Below are positions 56,918 to 64,000 of a stretch of 64,000 nt of DNA, piece by piece. The position numbers and the translations under genes are program-made. Under the pieces are notes generated by a model. It searched no databases. It was not told the DNA's origin and worked only from the letters and a program-made list of their open reading frames with translations. The stretch covers positions 30,902 through 94,901 of the forward strand of contig CALWLD010000005.1 of NCBI GenBank assembly GCA_944381435.1. The letters are read 5' to 3'. Source of the stretch: an uncultured Clostridia bacterium. GTDB lineage: Bacteria; Bacillota; Clostridia; Lachnospirales; CAG-274. Each line of letters opens with the position of its first letter. The stretch's first letter is position 1.

Positions 56918-58166
56918 GTATCCTTTTTATATCTGCACCTAAAGATTTTAGCTTATATTCAACCTTTTCATAACCTCTATCAATATATTTTGTATTAGAT
57001 ATAACAATTTCGCCTTTAGAGCGAAGCCCTGCTAAAATCATAGCTGCTCCTGCTCTTAAATCTGTTGCTTTTACATTGCCACCTTCAAAATAATCTATAC
57101 CATTTATAGTAGCAACTCTGCCATCTAAAGATATATCTGCTCCTAGCTTTTTAAGCTCATCTACATATTGGAACCTGTTTTCCCAAACATTTTCTGTAAG
57201 GGTGCTTGTCCCTTTAGCAACGGCTAAAAGAGCTGTCATTTGAGGTTGCAAGTCTGTAGGGAAACCTGGGTAAACCATAGTTTTAACATTTGTAGGCTTA
57301 AGGTTTCCGTCAGATTTAACTCTAATGTAATCATCGCCTTCTTCTATATCACAGCCCATTTCTATAAGCTTTGCAACTAAAGAATCCATATGCTTTGGTA
57401 TTATGTTTCTAACGCATACATCTCCACCAGATATGGCAGCAGCTATCATATATGTACCTGCTTCTATCTGGTCTGGTATAATGGTGTATTCACCACCGTG
57501 AAGCTTTTCTACCCCTGTTATCCTAATAACATCTGTTCCAGCCCCTGTAACCTTTGCACCTAACATATTTAAAAAGTTTGCAGTGTCTACAACGTGAGGC
57601 TCTTTAGCAGCATTCTCTATAACAGTAACCCCTGGGGCTAAAACTGCTGCTAACATAATATTTATAGTAGCACCAACGCTAACCATATCTAAATATATAT
57701 TAGCTCCTTTTAAATTTGTACCATCTAGCTTTACAATGTTATCTTCTTCTATAACTTCTATGCCAAGAGCTTTAAAACCTCTTATATGTTGGTCTATAGG
57801 TCTTGAGCCAAAGTTGCAACCGCCAGGAAGAGCAACCTCAACCTTTTTAAACCTGCCAATTAAAGCACCCATTAAATAATAAGATGCTCTTATTTTTTTT
57901 ACATCATCATTTATAGCTATAGAGCTTTCTATGTTTGTAGAATCTATTTTTAATGTATTTTCATTTAATAATTCACATTTTATGCCTAAATGCTCCAGTG
58001 TTGTTATAAAGCTTGTAACATCTTCTATACAAGGTAAATTTTCTATAACAGAAACGCCTTCTGCTATTATAGCAGCAGGTATTATAGCAACAACGGCATT
58101 TTTAGCACCGCTTATAAAAACATCACCAGATAATTTATTTTTACCTGTAACAATAAGTTTTTCCAT
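56910..58166 (-). CDS. murA: UDP-N-acetylglucosamine 1-carboxyvinyltransferase
   Basis: 418-residue enzyme of the first committed peptidoglycan step, transferring enolpyruvate from PEP. Signatures: GKNKLSGDVFISGAKNA, SYYLMGALIGR, and LPGGCNFGSRPIDQH with the PEP-binding/fosfomycin-target Cys. DLRAGAAMILAGL is near the C-terminus. Overlaps walJ by 8 nt. Confidence 0.96.
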   Translation of the reverse strand: MEKLIVTGKNKLSGDVFISGAKNAVVAIIPAAIIAEGVSVIENLPCIEDVTSFITTLEHLGIKCELLNENTLKIDSTNIESSIAINDDVKKIRASYYLMGALIGRFKKVEVALPGGCNFGSRPIDQHIRGFKALGIEVIEEDNIVKLDGTNLKGANIYLDMVSVGATINIMLAAVLAPGVTVIENAAKEPHVVDTANFLNMLGAKVTGAGTDVIRITGVEKLHGGEYTIIPDQIEAGTYMIAAAISGGDVCVRNIIPKHMDSLVAKLIEMGCDIEEGDDYIRVKSDGNLKPTNVKTMVYPGFPTDLQPQMTALLAVAKGTSTLTENVWENRFQYVDELKKLGADISLDGRVATINGIDYFEGGNVKATDLRAGAAMILAGLRSKGEIVISNTKYIDRGYEKVEYKLKSLGADIKRIRD

Positions 58167-58497
58167 TATTTTTCACTACACCTCACAAATTAATTAAAAA
58201 CATTGTTTTATTATACCATTATTATTAAAATTAGAAAAGAGTTTTTTGTTATTTTTATTACAAATTTTCTACTTTATATAATATTAAGCCTATTTTTAAC
58301 ATTTTGTTGTATTTTACAAAATAATTTTAATTGATTTTAATTATTGGGTATTGTAAAATGTGTATAAAATACTTTAAAATACTTTGGCTATAAACTAAGG
58401 TTTTTATGTTAATTATTAACATAAACCTTGTAATACCATTTCAAAATAAAATTAGCATATAATTTTAATATATTAAAATTATTTAAGGAGTAACAAA
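58167..58497. other. Gap between murA and the organophosphate transporter, with a hairpin
   Basis: An AT-rich 331-nt region. One clear hairpin, AAGGTTTTTATGTTAAT / TATTAACATAAACCTT (58397-58429), lies about 70 nt before the transporter start and could act as an attenuator. No dispersed repeat was seen. Confidence 0.5.
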
Positions 58498-59757
58498 ATG
58501 GATAGATTGCATTATAAAGTTAAAGATAAGAATATTATTTTTTTATTATTTACCATATGTTTTATTGTATATTTATCTACATATCTTGGTAGATTAAATT
58601 ATTCTGCAAGCATAGCAGCTATTTTAGCAGAAGGTAAGCTTACAAAAGCACAAACAGGATTTATAGGCACAACCTTTTTCTTTACTTATGGTATAGGGCA
58701 ATTTATAAGTGGTTTTTTAGGTGATAGGTTTTCTCCTAAAATATTAGTTTTTATAGGTGTTTTTATATCTAGCTTAACTAATTTTTTTATGGCTTTTTCA
58801 GATAATTATATAGTTATGGCTATCTTTTGGGCTATAAATGGGCTTTTTCAGTCTTTTATATGGTCGCCTATGATAAGGTTTATTGTAGATTATTTAGATG
58901 ATAGGATAAAAACTAAAGCTTGTGTATATTTAAACCTATCGGTGCCTATAGGTACTATGCTTACATACCTTATAACAGGAAGTATTATAGCTATAAAAAG
59001 CTACAAAGTTGTATTTATAGTATCTAGCATAACTTTATTTGTTATAAGCGTTATGTGGCTTATATCTTATTCTGCAATAGAAAAAAACGCAAAAAACAAA
59101 GGCATACCTTATGAAAAAACAATACATATAAATATTAAACAAACAAAAGATATAAGCCTTTTTTATTTAATAATATCCTCAGGTCTTATATTTTTATTAT
59201 TTTGTCTTATTGTGCAAGGAGCTTTAAAAGACGGAGTTACAAACTGGGTGCCAGTTTATATAAGCGAAACATATAACCTAAGTGGCTTTATATCCATTAT
59301 AAGTACAATAATTATACCTATATTTAATGTTTTTGGTGTATATTTTGCTTCCTTATTAAATAATAAAATGAAAGATGAAATAAAAACATCTGCTATATTT
59401 TTCTTTATATGCACTATATGCCTAGCTATATTGTTTTTATCTTCAGGGAAAAATACTTTTATATCTCTTTTAATACTTGGCTTATCAACAACAACTATGA
59501 TGGCTGTTAATACTATGCTTATAGGGCTTTTTCCTACAAAATTTGATAAAATTAACAAGGTTTCATCTGTATCTGGTATATTAAATTCATTTGTATACAT
59601 AGGTGGAGCTATATCTACTTATTCTATAGGTATAATGTCTGAGCATATGGGCTGGGAAAATACAATTTTTGTTTGGGTTTTATTATCTATTACATCGTGT
59701 ATTATATGTTTAGCTGTATTTAAAAAATGGAAAAATTACAGGCTTAAAAACCTTTAA
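58498..59757 (+). CDS. Organophosphate:phosphate antiporter family MFS transporter (GlpT/UhpT-like)
   Basis: 419 residues with 12 membrane helices. YLGRLNYSASIAAILAEGKLTKAQTGFIGTTFFFTYGIGQFISGFLGDRFSPK is the typical OPA first half with the MFS A-motif. Family members exchange glycerol-3-phosphate, hexose phosphates or glycerophosphodiesters for phosphate. The PHP phosphoesterase gene 33 nt downstream suggests a phosphorylated substrate. Confidence 0.85.
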   Translation: MDRLHYKVKDKNIIFLLFTICFIVYLSTYLGRLNYSASIAAILAEGKLTKAQTGFIGTTFFFTYGIGQFISGFLGDRFSPKILVFIGVFISSLTNFFMAFSDNYIVMAIFWAINGLFQSFIWSPMIRFIVDYLDDRIKTKACVYLNLSVPIGTMLTYLITGSIIAIKSYKVVFIVSSITLFVISVMWLISYSAIEKNAKNKGIPYEKTIHINIKQTKDISLFYLIISSGLIFLLFCLIVQGALKDGVTNWVPVYISETYNLSGFISIISTIIIPIFNVFGVYFASLLNNKMKDEIKTSAIFFFICTICLAILFLSSGKNTFISLLILGLSTTTMMAVNTMLIGLFPTKFDKINKVSSVSGILNSFVYIGGAISTYSIGIMSEHMGWENTIFVWVLLSITSCIICLAVFKKWKNYRLKNL

Positions 59758-59790
59758 TTTATAATTTTTAATTTTAAAAGGAGTTTTATT

Positions 59791-60743
59791 ATGAGTAAAA
59801 AATATTTGTTATCTAAGGAAGGAAATTTTTACAAAGCAAACTTACATAGCCATACAGTTTTTTCAGATGGTATGCTAACACCAGAACAATCTAAAGAAGC
59901 ATATAAAAAAGAAGGATATTCCATAATAGCTTTTACAGACCATAATATTTATAAAAACCATAAGCACTTAAACGACGATAGCTTTTTAGCAATAGCAGGA
60001 TATGAAATAGATATAAACGAGAAAGGGAAAGACTGGCAGATAACAAAAACATATCATATAAATTTATATGATACAAACCCTGAAGAAAACATAGATATTA
60101 AAGAAAAAACACCTCTTCCTAAACAAGACTATAACAACATAAAAATGCTTAACAATTATATAAAAGATATGAAAAAATTAGGCTTTATAGCCTGTTACAA
60201 CCACCCTTATTGGTCTTTACAAAATTACGATGATATAAAAACCTAGAAGGTTTTTGGGGTATGGAAATATATAACTACGGCTGTGAACACGACGGGCTAT
60301 ATGGCTATAACCCTCAAACTTACGATGAAATGTTAAGACTTGATAAAAAAATGTACTGTGTAGCTACAGATGATAACCATAACCGTGAGCCTTTTGATAG
60401 CCCTCTTTGTGATTCTTTTGGAGGCTTTACAATGATAAAAGCTGATAGCCTTAGCTATGAAAATATAATAAATTCCCTTTTAACAGGTAATTTCTATTCT
60501 TCTATGGGGCCTGAAATAAAAGAACTTTATATAGAAGATGATACTTTATATATAAAAACAAGCCCTGTAGAAAAAATATTTGTTATTACACAAGGAAGAG
60601 ATTGCTATAAAAAGTTAGCTAATAAAGGAGAGGTTATAACAGAAGCAACTTTTAAGCTTAATGGAAATGAAAAATTTATTCGTGTATCTATAAGAGATGA
60701 AAAAGGATTATATGCAAGCTCTAATGGATATTTTATAAACTAA
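59791..60743 (+). pseudogene. PHP domain phosphoesterase, frameshifted
   Basis: Two frames encode one protein of about 317 residues. Part 1 (59791-60246) has NLHSHTVFSDGMLT, FTDHN, GYEID and CYNHPYWS. Part 2 (from about 60243, ATG 60261) has GMEIYNYGCEHDG, VATDDNHNREP and the C-terminal domain. At the A-run 60237-60241 one A is missing: adding it restores DDIKNLEGFWGMEIYN. So this is either a disrupted gene or a sequencing homopolymer error. Catalytic residues are spread over both parts. Follows the organophosphate transporter. Confidence 0.85.
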
Positions 60744-60861
60744 AAATTTAAAAATAATTTCTGATTAAATATTAATAAAGGTGAAAAATGTTATTATGTG
60801 ATATAATATATATTTAAAAGTGATAAAGCTAAAATTTAAAGTATTTCTTTAAATTTATAAA

Positions 60862-60899
60862 TATGCATATTTTTATAAAAATATTAATAAATATTCATA
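60862..60899 (+). promoter_or_regulatory. Tandem ARG-box-like operators of the amino-acid ABC operon
   Basis: The 18-bp 60882-60899 (minus strand TATGAATATTTATTAATA) matches the ARG box TNTGAATWWWWATTCANW at all but one position. A weaker box at 60862-60879 is 2 bp away, the spacing of natural ArgR pairs. Both lie just upstream of the promoter at 60906. The gap 60744-60965 has nothing else evident. Confidence 0.55.
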
Positions 60900-60905
60900 T
60901 TACTA

Positions 60906-60933
60906 TTGACTTTTATATTTTTTTATGTATAAT
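60906..60933 (+). promoter_or_regulatory. Promoter of the amino-acid ABC transporter operon
   Basis: TTGACT (60906-60911) and TATAAT (60928-60933), spacer 16 nt, about 30 nt before the first gene. Confidence 0.7.
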
Positions 60934-60965
60934 TATAAACAAATGATTTGATGAGGTGAAAATTT

Positions 60966-61835
60966 ATGAAAAAACTTTTTAAAATTTTAATGTGTTCTTT
61001 AATAACAGTTTCTCTTTTTGGTTGTAGCCAAAAAACTAACGCTAGCGAAACAGCATCACAAGCTAACACACAATCTAACGAAACAGTTGATAATTCTTTA
61101 CAGGATATAAAAGATAGAGGTCATCTTATAATAGGTACATCTGCTGATTTTGCCCCTAGGGAATTTCATATGATAATAGACGGAAAAGATACTATCGTAG
61201 GTTATGACATAGACATAGCTAAAGAGATAGCTAACGATATAGGCGTTGAGCTTAAGGTTACTGATATGGCTTTTGACGGGCTTTTACCTGCTTTAAATGC
61301 AGGCCACGTAGATATGGTAATAGCAGGTATGGCTTCTACAGAAGAAAGGCTTAAAGCGGTAGATTTTAGCATACCTTATGGCAAATCTACCGATGTATCT
61401 GAAGGGCAAAAGATAGTTATAAGAAAAGAAGATAAAGATAAATACACAAGCATAGAAAGCCTTACAGATAAAAAGCTAGGCGTTCAAAAATCTGGCTTAC
61501 AAGAAGAAATAGCAAAAGAGCAAGTTTCTAACGCTAAAATTACTTATCTTACAAAAATACCTAATATGATAATGGATTTACAAACAAACAAGGTAGATGC
61601 TATCATTTTATCTGCTGATGTTGCCAAAAACTATGCTAACAAAAACGATGATTTATATGTAACAGATATACCTTTAGTGCAAAATGCAGGTGGGGTTGGC
61701 GTTGTATTTAAAAAAGGTAGCGACGCATTGGTAGAGCAAACAAACAAAACTTTACAAAGACTAATGGATGATGGCACAATGGATGAAATTATAGAAAAAA
61801 ATGAAAAAATTGTAGAAGAATTAAATAGTAATTAA
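60966..61835 (+). CDS. Amino-acid ABC transporter substrate-binding lipoprotein
   Basis: 289 residues. Lipoprotein signal peptide with SLFGC, Cys20 being the lipidated residue. A type 3 solute-binding domain follows: DRGHLIIGTSADFAPREF, VGYDIDIAKEIAND, LLPALNAGHVDMVIAGMASTEERLKAVDFSIPY. The ligand is a polar amino acid; ARG-box-like sites upstream hint at arginine. First gene of three. Confidence 0.92.
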   Translation: MKKLFKILMCSLITVSLFGCSQKTNASETASQANTQSNETVDNSLQDIKDRGHLIIGTSADFAPREFHMIIDGKDTIVGYDIDIAKEIANDIGVELKVTDMAFDGLLPALNAGHVDMVIAGMASTEERLKAVDFSIPYGKSTDVSEGQKIVIRKEDKDKYTSIESLTDKKLGVQKSGLQEEIAKEQVSNAKITYLTKIPNMIMDLQTNKVDAIILSADVAKNYANKNDDLYVTDIPLVQNAGGVGVVFKKGSDALVEQTNKTLQRLMDDGTMDEIIEKNEKIVEELNSN

Positions 61836-61843
61836 TATATATA

Positions 61844-61895
61844 CAAGAAATATTTATAAAAATTAGTAGAATTTATAAATATTTCTTGCGTTTTT
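61844..61895 (+). terminator. Hairpin between binding-protein and permease genes
   Basis: Perfect 17-bp stem CAAGAAATATTTATAAA / TTTATAAATATTTCTTG, then CGTTTTT. Probably a leaky terminator that keeps the binding protein in excess over the membrane parts. Confidence 0.75.
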
Positions 61896-61947
61896 ATAAA
61901 TTTGTTGTTATTATATACCTTGAGAATATTTTTAAGGAGGCCATTAA

Positions 61948-62640
61948 ATGTTTGAAAGCTTTGAATTTTTAAAAACATATTATCCATTATATATATCTGG
62001 TACATTAACAACTGTTTTTGTATCTTTATTTACAGTTTTGTCTGGTACGATAATAGGTATATTTGTAGCTCTTATGAAGCTATCTAAAATAAAAATAATA
62101 AAAGCTATAGCATCTACTTATGTAGAGATTGTTCGTGGTACACCTGTGTTAGTGCAAGTGTGGATATGGTATTATGGGTTAGACTTAATAGTATCTATAC
62201 CAGATTTTTACATAGGAGAAAGCTTAAACCTTGCTACAGTAATCCCTGGTGGGTTAGCTCTTGCCTTAAACTCTGGTGCTTATGTTGCAGAGATTATCCG
62301 TGCTGGTATATTAGCTGTTGATAAAGGGCAAACAGAAGCTGCCGAGTCTTTAGGTATGAAAAAAGCTATGCTTATGCGTTACATAATAATGCCACAAGCT
62401 ATAAAAAACATTTTACCTGCAATAGCAAACGAATTTATTGTTTTAATAAAAGAATCTTCTATACTTTATACAATAGGTATACAAGAGCTTATGGCTAAAA
62501 CATCTACTATCCAGTCTTCTACATTCCAAGCAATAGCTCCTCTTGTTATTGCATCTATTATATACTTTATATTAACATTTAGCCTATCAAGGCTTGTTGG
62601 TGCTTTTGAAAGGAGGTTAAACAGAGATGATAGAAATTAA
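61948..62640 (+). CDS. Amino-acid ABC transporter permease
   Basis: 230 residues. Five helices; [21 protein letters not shown] and [29 protein letters not shown] are the His/Glu/Gln/Arg-type permease signature with the EAA loop. A GGAGG ribosome site for the ATPase is contained in its end, and the two genes overlap by 14 nt. Confidence 0.94.
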   Translation: MFESFEFLKTYYPLYISGTLTTVFVSLFTVLSGTIIGIFVALMKLSKIKIIKAIASTYVEIVRGTPVLVQVWIWYYGLDLIVSIPDFYIGESLNLATVIPGGLALALNSGAYVAEIIRAGILAVDKGQTEAAESLGMKKAMLMRYIIMPQAIKNILPAIANEFIVLIKESSILYTIGIQELMAKTSTIQSSTFQAIAPLVIASIIYFILTFSLSRLVGAFERRLNRDDRN

Positions 62641-63349
62641 AAACTTAAATAAAAGCTTTGGAAACAACCACGTTTTAAAAGGGATTACAACTAACATAGA
62701 AAAAGGTGAAGTTGTTGTTGTTATAGGTCCTTCTGGCTCTGGCAAAAGTACGTTTTTAAGATGCCTTAACAAGCTTGAAGACATTACATCTGGTGATATC
62801 ATCTTTGAAGGTACAAACATTACAGATAAAAACGTAGATATTAGCGTTCATAGACAAAAAATGGGTATGGTTTTTCAGCATTTTAACCTGTTTCCTCATT
62901 TAACAATACTAGAAAACATTACAATCGCACCTATTAAGGTTAAAAATATACCTAAAGAAGAAATAGAAAAAGAGGCAATGCATCTTTTAAGCCTTGTAGG
63001 CCTTGAAGATAAGGCAAATGCATATCCTTCTAGCCTATCTGGTGGGCAAAAACAAAGGATAGCCATTGTACGTGCTTTAGCTATGAAACCTGATGTTATG
63101 CTTTTTGATGAGCCAACATCTGCTCTTGACCCTGAAATGGTTGGGGAAGTTTTAGAGGTTATGAAAAACCTTGCTAAAGAAGGTATGACAATGGTTGTTG
63201 TTACTCACGAAATGGGCTTTGCAAAAGAAGTTGGGACTAGGGTTATCTTTATGGACGGTGGTAACATTTGTGAAGAAAATACACCTGAAAATTTATTTTC
63301 TAATCCTACTCACCCTAGAACTAAAGAATTTTTATCTAAAGTTTTATAG
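62627..63349 (+). CDS. Amino-acid ABC transporter ATP-binding protein
   Basis: 240 residues. Walker [10 protein letters not shown] near residue 34, Q-loop [13 protein letters not shown], signature LSGGQKQR, Walker [14 protein letters not shown] and H-loop VVTHEMGFA. Of the GlnQ/ArtP class. Last gene of the operon. Confidence 0.96.
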   Translation: MIEIKNLNKSFGNNHVLKGITTNIEKGEVVVVIGPSGSGKSTFLRCLNKLEDITSGDIIFEGTNITDKNVDISVHRQKMGMVFQHFNLFPHLTILENITIAPIKVKNIPKEEIEKEAMHLLSLVGLEDKANAYPSSLSGGQKQRIAIVRALAMKPDVMLFDEPTSALDPEMVGEVLEVMKNLAKEGMTMVVVTHEMGFAKEVGTRVIFMDGGNICEENTPENLFSNPTHPRTKEFLSKVL

Positions 63350-63398
63350 TTAGAGATAATAAGTGATTAAATAACGTTGTTATAAAAAGGTTATAGAT

Positions 63399-63427
63399 GA
63401 GGGTGTAGACAAAGTCTACACCTTTTT
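63399..63427 (+). terminator. Terminator of the ABC operon
   Basis: GGGTGTAGACAAAGTCTACACC followed by TTTTTT. The TGTAGACAAA arm matches the ends of the dispersed repeats. Confidence 0.85.
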
Positions 63428-63429
63428 TG

Positions 63430-63845
63430 TAATTATTAGGTTTTTGCTTTAAGAAAAGGTTTTTGAAATTATCTAAACCCACCCACCACCCTTCTTCTAG
63501 GGCTTTGCCCTAGAACCCTTTGATTACTTAAATATTTATGGCACAAGGGTTTAATATTATTTTGTCTATCTCTTTTTATAATTATTAGATTTTGGCTTTA
63601 GGAAAAGGTTTTTCAATTTATCTAAACCCACCCACCACCCTTCTTCTAGGGCTTTGCCTAGAACCCTTTAATCACTTAAATATTTATGGCACAAGGGTTT
63701 AATATTATTTTGTCTATCTCTTTTTATAATTATTAGATTTTTGACTTTAAAGAAAGGCTTTTAAAATTATCTAAACCAATCTACCACCCTGTAAGCTATC
63801 AGCTCAAATTTATTAGTTGTCATTAAGTATTATTTTGTATTAAGT
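63430..63845 (+). repeat. Dispersed intergenic repeat, tandem copies F1, F2 and F3
   Basis: Units begin with TAATTATTAG at 63430, 63579 and 63727 (149 and 148 bp). F1 and F2 are near-identical and carry CTAAACCCACCCACCACCC, the CTAGGGCTTTGCC hairpin and TTATTTTGTCTATC. F3 keeps the first half but has the right half seen in copy D. This fills most of 63350-63900, where no gene is apparent. Confidence 0.8.
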
Positions 63846-63913
63846 CTAGGATATAGATATATAAAATATTTAATTTAAAAACAAATAAAATTTAAGCTAA
63901 AAAGACCAAGCTG

Positions 63914-64000
63914 TGCCTAGCACTGAACAAGTCCGTAAAAAATGGACAATAGAAAAAAGAGACCTCCTGTGGTAGAATTAAACTATCATAGGAGGTTTTG
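63914..64000 (+). mobile_element. Possible left end of an insertion sequence (runs past the window)
   Basis: The window ends with TGTGCCTAGCACTGAACAAG. About 50 nt later a hairpin (63962-63975 with 63983-63996, G-T wobbles allowed) pairs ACCTCCT with the AGGAGGT at 63990-63996. Transposase genes often have a sequestered ribosome site like this. No transposase is in view, so this stays tentative. Confidence 0.35.

Noticed and set aside
63430..63845. CRISPR-like array
   Set aside because: The units are about 149 bp with no short repeat/spacer alternation, and the same sequence occurs singly elsewhere; no cas gene is present.

Overview
The window is AT-rich DNA from a low-GC Gram-positive anaerobe of the class Clostridia. 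The evidence is two T-box leaders (serS, ileS), an LL-diaminopimelate aminotransferase, the six-cysteine peptide SCIFF with its radical SAM maturase beside secDF, a DUF1858 protein, and single-domain chromate transporter pairs. No tRNA, rRNA or CRISPR array was seen. I infer a Lachnospirales-like lineage from the gene mix but cannot place a genus.

Left part (1-15.9 kb): a truncated surface protein with a copper-amine-oxidase-type N-terminal domain, serS and ileS each behind a T-box, a YesL/DUF624 membrane protein, a thioredoxin reductase, two aminotransferases (one is dapL), a chromate transporter pair, a membrane-anchored glycosyltransferase and an exported S41 peptidase with SLH-like repeats. 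Middle (15.9-29 kb): a minus-strand housekeeping block of mfd, pth, a GNAT enzyme, noc/parB, rsmG, mnmG, mnmE, jag, yidC, yidD, rnpA and rpmH. This is the classical origin-proximal order, but dnaA and soj/parA are absent, and rpmH reads with a 1-nt insertion.

Accessory and metabolic part (29-51 kb): two paralogous MATE exporters, the second driven from a MerR-type promoter facing a MerR/GyrI regulator; gapN; two RibU-like riboflavin transporters with an FMN riboswitch between them; a small Asn/Cys-rich exported peptide; an orphan GHKL sensor kinase; a sortase; tandem signal peptidases; a chemoreceptor; a cystine import, disulfide reduction and cysteine desulfidase operon; and an exported protein made of three near-identical 83-residue repeats. 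Right part (48.5-63.4 kb): rlmH, smpB, a PHP phosphoesterase, the TIGR04086/SCIFF/ScfB/SecDF cluster interrupted by an Rpn-family nuclease, walJ/murA, an organophosphate transporter with a frameshifted PHP gene, and an amino-acid ABC transporter behind tandem ARG-box-like operators.

Two kinds of non-coding structure recur and are not explained by the genes. (1) A modular intergenic repeat of about 150-170 bp has a CCCACCCACCACCC core, a variable hairpin and a TTATTTTGTCTAC-type end. It occurs at least eight times and is often flanked by 16-28 bp direct duplications of the local sequence. (2) A two-hairpin leader lies upstream of ribU2, the orphan kinase and the first MATE gene, always in the sense orientation. 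One copy lies between the FMN aptamer and its apparent terminator.
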